A stretch of 64,000 bases of DNA from Antedon bifida (Eukaryota; Echinodermata; Crinoidea; Comatulida; Antedonidae), in the NCBI GenBank assembly GCA_963402885.1, contig OY727095.1:18233001-18297000 (forward strand), read 5' to 3'. Shown piece after piece: positions 35,737-48,322 of the stretch; positions within the stretch are counted from its first letter, which is position 1, and each line of letters begins with the position of its first letter. The notes under the pieces are model-generated. The model did not search any database. It was not told the origin of the DNA and worked only from the letters and a program-made list of their open reading frames with translations. Position numbers and translations under genes: made by a program.

Positions 35737-36710
35737 TTATCCGCTTGAAGCGGATAACCAATAAAAAAAAAAAGAAACACGTACAATAACAAAGGTTATC
35801 CGCTTGTGGCGGATAACCAATAAAAAAAAAGTAACACTACAATTCCAAGGGCTTATCCGCTTGAGGCGGATAACCAATAACAAAGGTTATCCGCTTGTGG
35901 CGGATAACCAAAAAGTAACACTACAATTCCAAGGGCTTATCCGCTTGAGGCGGATAACCAATAAAAAAAAGAAACACTACAATTCCAAGGGCTTATCCGC
36001 TTGAGGCGGATAACCAATAAAGATTTTGTACAATAACAATAGGTGATCATTTTATTCTAAATGATCACCTAAAAAAAAAAAAAGTAACACTACAATAACA
36101 AGGGCTTATCCGCTTGAGGCGGATAACCAAAAAAAAAAGTAACACTACAATTCCAAGGGCTTATCCGCTTGAGGCGGATAACCAATAAAAAAAAGTAACA
36201 CTACAATAACAAATGCTTATCCGCTTGAGGCGGATAACCAAAAAAAAGTAACACTACAATTCCAAGGGCTTATCCGCTTGAGGCGGATAACCAATAATAA
36301 AAAAAAAGTAACACTACAATTCCAAGGGCTTATCCGCTTAAGGCGGATAACCAAAAAAAGTAACACTACAATTCCAAGGGCTTATCCGCTTGAGGCGGAT
36401 AACCAAAAAAAAAAGAAACACGTACAATAACAAAGGTTATCCGCTTGTGGCGGATAACCAATAAAAAAAAGTAACACTACAATAACAAATGCTTATCCGC
36501 TTGAGGCGGATAACCAATTATCCGCTTGAGGCGGATAACCAATAAAAAAAAGTAACACTACAATAACAAATGCTTATCCGCTTGAGGCGGATAACCAATA
36601 AAAAAAAGTAACACTACAATAACAAATGCTTATCCGCTTGAGGCGGATAACCAAAAATAAAGATTTCATACAATAACAATAGGTGATCATTTTATTCTAA
36701 ATGATCACCT
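35737..36710 (-). repeat. Array of 19 solo 5'-terminal palindromes of families A and C
   Basis: Nineteen terminal palindromes, mostly 45-60 nt apart, have no unit bodies between them. Seventeen are family A: GAGGCGG, GTGGCGG, GAAGCGG and TAAGGCGG subtypes. Two are family C, at 36041-36070 and 36681-36710. Each normally carries its own leader (GTAACACTACAATTCC, ACACGTACAATAAC or CATACAATAACAAT) and an A-tract. One copy (about 36518-36538) has no leader. These are Helitron 5' ends without the rest of the element. Confidence 0.9.
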
Positions 36711-36712
36711 AA

Positions 36713-38196
36713 CTAGAATTTAATTCGTCACTTTGACGAATTATAGGTGATCATTTTATCATTTAACTGAAATTAATTTTTTTTAAACATGCACGTACGT
36801 TAACATACGATCGGAAAATGTTGATGTATGCCATCCTATTATATGCTTATAGTGCTGAGTTGTGCCTATATGCCACAATATGTACAGTATATACTGTATA
36901 TCTATATACAGTGTAGCATAGGTGAAATTACGGGACACACATGTTCTAATTTTTTGGCATGATGACGTTATCAAACTAAACTTTAAGATTACAATTTCGA
37001 AAGATAATTAATTGAGCAAAAAAATATAAGATTTGGAAAAAAATTTTTGGCACGTAGAAGCGCTGTGCGCGCTCTTTGAAATGTGTATAACTTTGACGAA
37101 AAATATGAAAAAACTACTTTTTCACTTCAACTGGCCATAACGTCACAACATCCGATAGGCTTAATTTTTATATGAATTAATATCTACATTTCATCAGCTT
37201 TCATAATAAATTATAATCATCAAGGTAACCTTCAATTCTGAAGAGCTGTAAGATATTCAAATTTACTGCGAAGGTGAAATTACACGGCCTACGTTATTCA
37301 AGTTTTTACGCGTGATGACGTCATTAAAATGAAAATAGTGTCAACTCATGATAAAAATAATTAATTAAGCAAGCACATACTGAAATTTGTGCGAAATTCG
37401 AGCACACATAACCAAGATGCGCTCTGTTGAATGTGATAATCTACACAAAAAGATAACAAATCCTAATTTTTAAATTCAAGTGGCCATTTGATGACGTCAA
37501 AACATTTTGTACGTAAAATGTGTACATGAAATCATATCTACAACTCAATGGCTTCCAGAATAAGTTTAAAAAATTGGGGGTCATCTTCCATTCTGAAGAA
37601 TTATTTTCATTTTAAAAAAGACCTATTTTTCACCATTTTCAGAACTTTTGTAAAATTAATGTGCGCATTTTGTCATTTTTAACGTGCTCGTATAGCGTTA
37701 TTTTAAGTCGGAACTGACTCAAATGTGGTGAATGTACTAAGGATGGTGAGTAGAATGAGATTTGTAAAAAAATTCATATTTTTTACGCTTTTTAAGTATC
37801 GCGCGTAAGTAATTTTTTAAAACACGCAAATGGCCTAATTCATGCTCTAAATTGATCAAAACTTAATTTTGAGCGTTTTAAATTTTTAACGCGCGATTTC
37901 ACGCGCATGACCCTATGTGCGCGTGCGTTTTTATTTGCTAATATTTTTACCCTTGACCTGAAGTTTACGTGTAATGAATTTCATTAATATGTGATAATGA
38001 ATTATGGAGATATGATTGATAATGTGATTTCGCAAAATGGCGTATAAATGTTGTCACGGATGAGTGATCACGCTGGAAAGCTTATTAGGATTAAGTTATA
38101 TTATTTGAAAGATATTCTGAAATTTTGGTAATCATTGACATTAAACTTTTTGAGATAATTGTTACACAAAATAGTGTACAGAAACAATAAAAAGAA
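36713..38196 (-). mobile_element. Family C unit C2, no 5' palindrome
   Basis: CTAG at 36713, hairpin and AGGTGATCATTT arm; the body is nearly identical to C1. It stops at AGAAACAATAAAAAGAA against the CTAG of a family A end. The 16-nt palindrome is at 36883-36898. Confidence 0.88.
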
Positions 38197-38316
38197 CTAG
38201 AACTTAAACTCGTCACTTGAGGACGAGTTTGGTTATCCGCCCGCAACAAAACGTATCTTGCGCATTCAAGTACTTTTCAATCATGACTTTTCCAAAAATT
38301 AGCTCATTCAAAATTA
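38197..38316 (-). mobile_element. Family A 3' end fragment fused to the element 2 reading frame
   Basis: CTAG, hairpin, ATIR and the next ~85 nt match family A units. Homology ends at ATTCAAAATTA, where the 54-bp repeats of element 2 begin. On +, GGTTATCCGC here is in the orientation expected for the 5' ATIR of element 2. Whether it is that end or a deletion junction is open. Confidence 0.75.
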
Positions 38317-38816
38317 TCGGAGTAATTTGAAATTTCGACAAAACTGTAAGCAGAAATTGGCAGAGAAGTATCAAAGTAATTTGAAATTTAGACAAAACTG
38401 TAAAGAAAAATTTGTTGAAAAGTATCGGACTAATTTGAAATTTAGACAAAAATGGAAAGACAAATTGGCAGAAAAGTATCTGAGTAATTTGAAATTTAGA
38501 CAAAACTGTAAAGAAAAATTTACTGAAAAGTATTGGAGTAATTTGAAATTTAGACAAAACTTTAAAGACAAACTGGCAGAAAAGTATCGGAGTAATTTGA
38601 AATTTAGACAAAAATGCAAAGACAAATTGGCAGAAAAGTATCGGAGTAATTTAAAATTTAGACAAAAATGTAAAGACAAATTGGTAGAAAAGTATCGGAG
38701 TAATTTGAAATTTAGACAAAACTGTAAGCAGAAATTGGCAGAGAAATATCGAGATAATTTAAAATTTCGTCAAAGATGTAAGCAAAAGTGTAAGCAAAGA
38801 TTTACAGAAAAGTATC
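38316..38816 (+). repeat. 54-bp in-frame tandem repeats (18-aa) in element 2
   Basis: About nine copies of EKYRSNLKFRQKCKDKLA-like units, more uniform and more numerous than in element 1. The first copy is truncated by the junction with the family A fragment. Confidence 0.88.
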
Positions 38817-41800
38817 ATGGTGATGAAGGGTTCCGGAAAAAAATCATGAAGAAAAACTTGAAAAATCGGGGAAAAAAAACCACAGAAAACATTAATTTTG
38901 ATATTGTTTTAGAAAACTTCAGGAAAACAGTTTCTCGTGGTCCTGAATATGTTTGTTGTGTATGCTTTAAATTGTTATTCAAAGATCAAGTTATGAAGTG
39001 CATCAAAGCTAAATACAAAAATAAGGCTTGTATAAATGAAAAGTATTTGCATATTTGCAATAATGAATGTAATAAACCTTGTCAATTTGTCGAATCACCA
39101 AGGTGTCGTTTATGGATTTGTTTCACATGCCACAGGAAAATGTTAAACGGAAAAGTTCCTGCAGAAGCCAATTCAAACAATTTACAACTACACGATATTC
39201 CTCCTGAGCTCAGGTGTTTTAATAATTTAGAGCAGCATTTGATTGGATTAAACATTCCTTTTATGAAATTAATGAATTTACCAAAAGGTGGACAGCATGG
39301 AATACATGGACCAGTCGTATGTGTACCTTCAAATACTATTGAAACTGTAAAAATATTGCCTAGACCAGAGGTTGATGATCAATTAATATCTGTAAAATTG
39401 AAGCGAAAGTTGTCTTACAAAGGTTATTACAAATATAAATTTGTTAACACTGCCAATGTTATTCAAGCTCTTAGATATTTACAAGATCATAACAAGTGCT
39501 ACTTTGATATAGCTATTAATGAAGAATGGCACAATTATTTATCTGAAGATAACATGGAAAATGAAACTACTAATGAAGATGAAAACAATGAAGAAGAAGA
39601 AAAAGAAGAAGAAGTAGAAGACCGATTATGTGGTGTTACCTTTGATACAAGTCTTCAACCTGTTGACAGGCGACAAAATTTGGTTGATGAATATTTTAAT
39701 GACATAATTTGTTGTGCACCATGTGAAAATAATAGTCCTATTGCATTGTTAAGTAATAAAAGCAATGAAGCAAAATCATTTCCAGTGCTATTTCCAACAG
39801 GTCAACCGACATTCCATGATACGAGAGATGTTAAAATAACACTTGGACGTTATTTTCATAATAGATTAATGCATATAGATAACAGGTTTGCACAAATTAC
39901 AGAATTCATATTTTATTTTTATTTTATGCTCAATCTTTATATTATGAACTTCAGCAAATTTTATCAAGTATTTCCATCGCATTACGAAAAGGGTCAAGTA
40001 AAAAGGATGATTTTAGCAAAGTTACTGTATCCGATTTAAAAAATATTACCAAAATTGAGGAGATTTTAAAATCTGATAGGGGTTATAAATTTTTAAAACA
40101 AATTCGTGGAACTCCACCGTACTGGCAAGCTACACAGAAAGATGTAATAGCAATGGTTAGACAGATTGGAAAGCCAACATTCTTTCTTTCATTCTCAAGT
40201 GCTGACTTTCGTTGGAAAGAAATAATGACGACATTGTTAAATCAGTCAGGAGACCAAAGAAATCAAATCCAGTGACTGTTGCCAGAATGTTTGATAAACG
40301 CTTTCATACTTTTTTGAAAAATGTAATTTTGTCTGAAGCACAGCCTATTGGTAAAGTCGTAGATTATTTTTACCGAATTGAATTTCAAATGAGAGGAAGT
40401 CCGCATGTTCATATGTTAGTATGGGTTGAAGATGCTCCTATTTTTGGTACGGATAAAGATAAAGATGTTATTAATTTTGTCGATAAATATATTTCTTGTG
40501 CTGTGCCATGTGAAACTGTAGATCGTGAACTGAATGAAATTGTTAAAAGTGTGCAAATTCACAGTAAAAGACATTCTAAATCATGTAAAAAAAGGGAACA
40601 AACTGCAGATTTAACTTCCCCAGACAACCTTCTGGAAATACATTTGTTATGAGACCTACAATTGTGGATAAAGACAGTGATGATAATGATGACAATAAAC
40701 AAGCAATGGAGTTATTAACCTCAGTAAAAAATGCTGTGACTAATGAAGAAACATATAAAAATGCAATAGAACTTTTCCAAAGTTTAGGTATTACACAGAG
40801 TGCATTTGAGAAAGCAAATAATTGTGTAGCTACTGAGGAAAAGATTGTTATAAAGAGAAATCCTCAAGATGTGTGGGTAAATCAATATAATCCTTCCTTA
40901 TTGAGAGCATGGAATGCTAATATGGATATTCAATATATTACAAATGTATATGCATGTATTATTTACGTTATAGGATATATGTCTAAATCTGAACGGGAAA
41001 TGGGCTTACTTTTATCTCATGCAGCATCAGAAGTGAAAGAAGGCAATGAAGATGCTAGGCAAAGTTTGCGAAAACTTGGTAATGTTTATATGAATAACCG
41101 AGAAGTGTTTGCACAAGAAAGTATTTATCGTGTTTGTAGTTTAAGATTAAAAGAATGTTCAAGGAAAGTTGAATTTATCCCAGTAGGACCTAATCCTGTC
41201 AGAATGAGTTTACCACTAAGTGTAATTAAAAACAAAGCAGATGATGATGTAAGTGCATGGTTGCCAAATAAGATTGACAAATATAAAGCTCGACCTAATG
41301 GTTCTGAATTTAATAAAATGTGCCTTGCAAAATTTTGTTCGGAATATAGAATATTGAGTTCATCAGAAATAAAAGGAAACAAACAAAAAAAGAATGTATA
41401 TCAGTTAAAAAAACAGTTGGGATTCATCCAAAAAAGAACACGAACTAGTAATGCTATAGTAAGATACCCTCGATTTCCAATTGATACAGCACCTGAGAAA
41501 TATTTTTTGCGTATACGTATGAACAATTTCATGAGAAAGGATGTGTGAAATTATGTGGCTGTCAATTACAAACGGTAAAGTCAATAGTTCATGGAAACAT
41601 GGAACAGTATGAAAAAAGTGCTGATGATGTTAAAGAAGCAAAAGAAGTTTTATCAAAATTTGGACCACAAGAAGATGCATGGAGCCTATTATGTCCAGAA
41701 AGCGAAAAAGAAAGGTTAGACAACCCAAAGCCAAATGTAGAGGTTGATGATGAAGAAGATGAATTTTTCATTCCAGATTTTGGAATTCAAAAAAATCATA

Positions 41801-43055
41801 CATCTAAAATAGAGTCTAATTCATCTAATATTCCAAGACCAGAATTGAACAAAATGATTCGATCTTTAAATGAAAAACAACAACATATATTTTATAAGAC
41901 AAGACAATGGTGTTTAGACAAAGCTAATGGTAAAAAACCTGAAGTATTTTACACTTTCATAACTGGTGGCGCTGGTACAGGAAAAAGTCATTTGGTAAAC
42001 TGTATTTATAATGAAGCGACACGTATTCTTGGAAAAATTATGGAAAATCCCGATGATTTGTCAATATTGAAATTAGCTCCTACAGGAATCGCAGCATATA
42101 ATATTAAAGGCCAAACAATTCATAGCGGCGCTTTGTCTATCCCGATTAATATTTCACTTCCGTATCAACCACTTGGAGAAGAAAAAATAAGTGCACTTCG
42201 TAATAAATTGGGCCAGTTGCAAATTGTTATTATAGATGAAATATCAATGGTAAATCAAAGTTTACTTTGGTATATCCACGGACGATTAAGGCAAATAAAA
42301 CAAGTACGCAACGATAGTCAATTTGGTAACATTTCAGTAATTGCTGTTGGTGATTTTTATCAGTTACCCCCGGTTATGGGCAGTTCGTTATACAAAGACA
42401 CATTGGAAAGCTCACTGTGGATAGATAACTTTAAGCAAGTATAGTTAGATCAAATCATGAGGCAAAAAGAAGATAAAGAATTTGCTTTATTGTTAAACAA
42501 ATTGCGTAAAAAAGAAAAACATGATTGTTTGTCTGATAACGATTTATTAGTTCTAAAATCACGTGAAACAGGTGAAGAATGTGAAGATGCTGTTCACATT
42601 TACCCACGCAACAAACAAGTTGATGAATGGAATAAAAAAATGTTGCACAAAACCTGTACAGACATTGTATGCATTGAAGCAGAAGATAGTGTAGTAAACT
42701 CCAAGAAACAGACCAAAAATTGTGACAAACCTCGGAATTCACGTCAAACTAGTTTACTAAATTATTTGTGGATTGCACTTAATGCCAGAGTGATGTTGAT
42801 TAAAAATGTAGATGTTAAAAAAGGCTTAACGAATGGATGTATGGGACATGTTTATGAAATAGTCAAACCCAATAATAACGCCAAACCAGTATCTATTAAA
42901 GTAAAGTTTGATAATAATGACATTGGTATTCAGGCAATTGAAATGTTTAAAGAATCTATGGGGGAAAAATACAGTCGAAAACAATTTCCTCTTAAATTAG
43001 CATATGCATGCACAGTTCATAAAGTGCAAGGAATGACAATGGATAAAGCAGTGGT

Positions 43056-43180
43056 TTGCCTTATCATCGCTATTCGCTGATGTTCTCGCACGTTGTTAAT
43101 GCACAAAGCGCCATGAGCGCCACATGGGTGGAGGATACCGGCGCTATATAAGTCTTCATTTATTATTATTATTATTACTT
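43056..43180 (+). repeat. SINE-like insertion in the helicase region of element 2
   Basis: This stretch is absent from element 1 and separates GMTMDKA from GQAYVGLSR. It ends with GGCGCTATATAAG and a (TTA)n run, a tail style common in invertebrate SINEs. It looks like a 5'-truncated copy; the family is not identified. Confidence 0.6.
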
Positions 43181-44007
43181 TTACGCATGGACAAGCATAT
43201 GTAGGCCTCAGTCGTGTTACTTCAATATTTGGACTTACTATTGAAAATTTTAAACCTAGTCTGATTTATTGTGATCCAAACATAAAGAAGTGCTTAAATA
43301 ATATGGATTCATACGTACAATGTGATAAACAAGGTCATGATTCGGATTCTAGATTTTCAATAATGTTACATAACATTCAAGGGCTTAAACAACATTTTGT
43401 TGATCTTCAGTGTAATGATTTGTTTATGAATTCTAATATACTATGTCTAACTGAAACATGGTTGAACAAGGATGATGATGTTTTTGACGTACGCATTGAG
43501 CCGTATAAATGTTATCACCAAGCAAGGTATGATTCGTATTCTAATACAAATGATCTCAGTTCCAAAATAAAACATCAGGCTCATGGTGGCGTTGCAGTGT
43601 ATGTCAAGAACACGTCTTCAAGCAGATTAAACATATGTAATAATGATATAGAAGCAGTTTCATTTTTAATAACAAGTCCGATTTCTATTGCCGTGTCAGT
43701 AATTTATCGACCCCCAAGTTATGATATTAATCAATTCTGTCAAAATTTGAGAAAATATTTGGAAGAGTTACAAAAAATGAGTACAAAATGTATTGTAATG
43801 GGTGATTTTAATGAAAATCTTTTCAAAAAATCTTCCAGAGTGAATAATTTAATGTCAGAGAATGAATACCGACAACATGTTACATGTTCCACCACTGAAA
43901 ACAATACATTGATTGATCATGTCTATAGCAAAGGTCTTGATTCAGTACAGGCTGAAGTAATTCCAATTTATTATAGCTATCATGAAGCCATTCAAATTAA
44001 ATTTTAA

Positions 44008-44149
44008 TTGTAGCAATGGTTTTTAAGTATTTCTGTGAATAGAATTCAGAATAGAATACTATAAAAACTTTTTAAGAATTGAAAATAGAACTGGATACAA
44101 ATCAAGAAAAAAAAACAATTTTATAAAAACAAGCTGAAAATCATTATGA
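44008..44149. other. 3' flank of element 2
   Basis: AT-rich, no gene. Unlike element 1, no GCGGATAACC was found downstream of this pseudogene, so its 3' end is not located. Confidence 0.5.
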
Positions 44150-45300
44150 CTCTCTATGCACGAGGGGCAGCGAGTAATCTGTAACTTCAACCCATGTCAT
44201 TCTCCTGTATAGGAGAAACAGTATCTGGTGACTAAACACATTTAATCTTGTTTTTATGTGAGTTATATTATTAAAGATATTGTTGTGAATTTGAATATGC
44301 AATGTTGCAATCTGTGCACATAATAATTGTTCAATATTTACCGGTATTCAAATAATGTTAAAAATAAAAAGTTATATTTCACAGAAGAAGAAAATACGTT
44401 TTGTTTTATACGATTACCAATACTTCATTAGGTCTATACATACTTTCATTTGTATAATTGTTTTTGTATATTTTTTTTTATCTATCCAGGTCTACATGAA
44501 ATTACTAATACAGTAATTTACTCATTTGGAAGAATAATCAATTATTATCTATGCAAGAGGGGCAGTGAATAATCTGTAACTTCAACACATGTCATTCTCC
44601 TGTATAGTGGAAACAATATCTGGTGAGTAAACACATTTTAATCTTGTTTTTATGTGAGTTATATAATATTGTTCTGAATTTGAATATGCAATATTTCAAT
44701 ATCTACCGGTATTCAAGTAATGTTAAAAATAAAAAGTTACATTTTACAGAAGAAGAAAATATGTTTTGTTTTATACGATTACCAATACTTTATTAGGTCT
44801 ATACATACTTTCAGTTGTATAATTGCTTTTAATATTTTTTTTTCTATCTATCCAGGTCCACATGAAATTACTAATACAGTAATTTATTCATTTGCAAGAA
44901 TAATCAATAATTTATTATCTATGCTCGAGGGGCAGCGAATAATATGTAACTTCAACCATGTCATTCTCCTGTATAGGAGAAACAATATCTGTTGAGTAAA
45001 CACATTTTAATCTTGTTTTTATATGAGTTATATTATTATAAATATTGTTCTGAATTTGAATATGCAATGTTGCAATCTGTGCATATAATAATCTTTCAAT
45101 ATCTACCGGTATTCAAGTAATGTTAAAAATAAAAATGACGTTTTACAGAAGAAGAAAATACGTTTTGTTTTATACGATTACCAATACTTTATTAGGTCTA
45201 CACATACTTTCAGTTTTGTTTTCTATCTATGCAGGTCCACATGAAATTCCTAATACAGCAATTTACAAGAATTTTGCAAGAATAATCAATTTATTTTGTT
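44150..45300. repeat. Three tandem copies of a ~370-395-bp repeat
   Basis: Copies start with an ATGCxxGAGGGGCAG mark at 44156, 44551 and 44921 (periods 395 and 370). Each holds a GTCATTCTCCTGTATA mark, CTACCGGTATTCAA or a close variant, a GAAGAAGAAAATA stretch and CATGAAATTxCTAATACAG. ORFs in them arise from the repeat and look non-coding. Unrelated by eye to the A-F units. Confidence 0.85.
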
Positions 45301-45884
45301 TTGATTTTTAGGTGTACAATGGAATGGTTTCATCTTTTTAATTAATAATGGGATCCGAATGTTTAGGCAGTCACTAATGCAGTTGTTCGCTCTTTAATAA
45401 CATTTGTCTAAACGCGGCAAATTATTAAATTAATAATCATATTAATAGTTATTGTTAAAAAATAACAATCGTCTATAAATAGATCAATAAATATGCGTTT
45501 AATGAATCCTCAACTAACAAATTACCATGTAAATAATGTACTATGTAAATTTACTGATTACCAAAATGTTGATGAACTACTGTATAGTATAAACAGCCTA
45601 CTATATTTTGACAATTTTGTACCATTTACAATAACCAATGAAAGCTTATATAAATACCGGTACACATTTTATACAGATTTGTGTGTTTTCTTCAATTTGT
45701 TTGAAATAAAAGATTATTTTTAACAGTTATGGTGTGATAATATTAGCTTTATCAGAAATATTATATCTATTGGAGCAAGTTTCACTGGTAACTGAGATAA
45801 TTGATCAGATCAAATCACAGAGCAGAGAAGACAAGAAATTGTTATTGTTATTATTATTCACACATGTAACCGGTTTTAGTGTAG
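45301..45884. other. AT-rich sequence without supported genes
   Basis: Holds a 76-codon ORF (45493-45723) with no recognised motif, and a short (TTA)n run near 45841-45860. Nothing else is supported. Confidence 0.5.
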
Positions 45885-47238
45885 TATATTATGGTGTTTA
45901 GAACTGAAATTACGGGAGAAAACATTGTTTGATGTCATCAAAATGAAACATAAAAGTATGTCCATTTTCGGGAAATAATTCATCTCAACGATAACATAAT
46001 TAAATAATATAATATAAAAAATATAATGAAATTTGGCACGTACAACTGAGATGCGTAATATGCCAAAAAACAAATAAAAATCCTACCTTTCCTATTACTG
46101 GCCATAGCATAACCCGATAGCATGACCTCGCAGCATCCGATAGGAAAACTTTTAAAAACGATTTTAATGAATTGTGCCTATTTTGTGTCATACGTCTAGT
46201 ATATACTAATACAGTGAAGCATAGAAAAAATTACGAGACCCATATTTTTATTTCAATTTTTAACATGATGACGTCATCAAAATAAAACATGAAGGTAACA
46301 ATTTTAGAGAATAATTATCTAAATAATTATATTCTTAGAAGTTGAAGAAATTTGGGCACGCCGGCAATTATTATGCCATCTTTTGAGTGACATAAATATG
46401 TTTACAGTGCTGACAGCATATTACAGAATACACTGTATATGTTATATAATTTAATTATCTAAATAATTACATTAATACAAATTTGAAGAAATTTGGGAAC
46501 GTTAACCTGAGATGCGCTCTATTTTAAACACAATTAATTTTTACGAAAGAGATGAAAATCTGACTTTTTAAATTCAACTGACCATATGATGACGTCATGA
46601 AATCAGATAGACAAAATTTGTATATGACTTCATATCTACAATTCAACAAGTACCATAAGTTTTGATCACGTGGGTCACTTTGTTAACTCATGTGTGAAAA
46701 AAATTGATTTGTCAAGAACATTAAAACGCATTAGCGCGATGCGCTCTATTAACTGGGATTAACTAATACAAAATATAAAAAGAACATCTTTTAGGTACAA
46801 ATTGTACATTAATTGATAATTACAACTCATTAGCTTCTATAATACATTTTTAAAAATGGGGTAACCTGCCATCCTGAGGAGCTAGAACTGAATCAAAATT
46901 AATTTTTGAAAAAAATTGTATTATATTACCCATTCTTTAGCACACGATTTCTAAAGTTTAACATGCACGTGCATCGTTAAATTGGAATAAAAATTCATGA
47001 AAATGAATGAAATCGTGAACGTAGGCCTATGACCAACAAAAATCAATTGCAAAACACATTTTTCTACGCTTTGTACGAGCTGTGCGCACAAGTGCGTGCG
47101 CAAAACGCAAACAATTTAGACAGTTTTGAAATGCTCAAATGACCTGAAATGTACGCAAATTAAATAGAAATTAATTTGGCGTATTTTTAAATTTCACTCG
47201 TAATCGAAAAAAAAAGAAAAAGGAAAAAAATAAACAAA
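45885..47238 (-). mobile_element. Decayed relic of a family F/E-like unit, termini lost
   Basis: Contains diverged GATGACGTCATCAAAAT, GGCCATATGATGACGTCA and TGCGTGCGCAAAA blocks in the same order as F1. No CTAG end, ATIR or palindrome remains. A poly-A-like AAAAAAAAAGAAAAAGG stretch closes it near 47207-47230. Confidence 0.65.
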
Positions 47239-48322
47239 TTTGATTCAGGTTTTCCGCAGCGCAAACGCCACATGCACGTCATACGTTAGAATATTGCACA
47301 CAGAAAAAACGATGCCATTGAAAAAATGTTAGTGCGCTCTCTATTTTGCGTCACGCCTAAGTATATACAATATACACTATATACTGTATACGTACTACAC
47401 ACAGTGCAGAATAAGTGAAAATAAGTGACCAAAGTTATTGACGCTTTTGAACATGATGACGTCATAACAATTTTAAAAATGGTAAAGCATGCGAAAGATA
47501 ATTGATTGACCTAGACAAAATAAAAAAAATGAGGGAAATGGAATACCGATAAGTAGAGATGCGCTCTATTAAATTTGACGAGCTATGATGAAAGAGAAAA
47601 AAATCCTATATTTTGTATTCGGGTGGCCATACGATGACGTCACAATGTCCGGTTAGCCATATCAATGCATAATTCGAGAAATAAAACTCATCTACTTCCA
47701 GAATATGTAATTTAAAAAAAGTTCACCATGTAGTTTAGAATTTATGACTGTTTAAAAAAAGGTTTAATTTTGACAAATTTTTGAAGTTTTCAATCAAAAA
47801 CGCGCGCAAATTATCCAATTCTACGTGCTCGTGTGACGTGATTTTAAGTCGAAATTGATTGAAAATTGATAAATTTACTAGAAAAGGCTGAAAAAACAAA
47901 AATCAAGCAAAAAATGGATGTTTTTGCGCTACATGCGCACGCACACGTACAACTGCGCACGCGTGGGAAATTTTGAAATGCTCAAAATGACATTAAACGC
48001 GTAGAAAGTTGACTAGAAATGAAGTAACTTTATGTATAACATGCCATTTTTAATCCATAGAAAGTTTGCGCATGATATAACTTAAATTTTCACCAAGTTT
48101 CAATAGAAAATGACTTTTGGTTTTTAATCTATGATCAATCATTGAAATTCATAAAATCGCGCGTAACTTACGTTGCGCGACTCGAAATTAATAAAAAAAA
48201 GTTTCTTGCACATCTACAGCTACAGGGCAATCTTATGACAAAGTTATAGAATCTTATGTTGGCTAGAATTAGCGATACGCTGCGAACAAAAATCGTGGAA
48301 AGAAAGAAGAAAATAGAAAAAA
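47239..48322 (-). mobile_element. Family D unit D0, both termini defective
   Basis: Starts TTTGATTCAGGTTTTCCGC where intact units have the CGTCA hairpin, so the 3' hairpin has been deleted. The body follows family D and ends GAAAGAAGAAAATAG plus an A-run, without a palindrome. Confidence 0.8.

Larger units (their letters stand above)
38303..44007 (+). pseudogene. Decayed Helentron Rep/helicase/endonuclease polyprotein (element 2)
   Basis: Homologous to the product at 2-5560 along its whole length. Intact motifs include HVH near 40403-40411, Walker A GGAGTGKS near 41965-41988, [10 protein letters not shown] and the EEP block (HNIQG, ETW, GDFNEN, IDHVYSK, SYHE). Lesions: a frameshift from extra bases near 39910-39945; loss of about 43 bp near 40263; a one-base loss in an A-run near 40590; loss of about 55 bp near 41510; TAG at 42442-42444 where element 1 has Gln; and a ~125-bp insertion near 43056-43180. 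It keeps a Cys-containing PCQFVE stretch that element 1 lacks. The N-terminus begins in the repeats after an in-frame TAG at 38300. Not expected to make full-length protein. Confidence 0.92.

Noticed and set aside
35499..35761. Phe-rich minus-strand ORFs near A-tracts
   Set aside because: They are translations of poly-A tracts and terminal palindromes.
35737..36710. CRISPR-like array
   Set aside because: Regular palindromes invite this, but the spacers are A-tracts plus repeated leaders, the palindromes match transposon ends, and the DNA is animal-type.
38213..38679. Minus-strand ORFs of 102 and 132 codons opposite the 54-bp repeats
   Set aside because: They are antisense shadows of the in-frame coding repeat.
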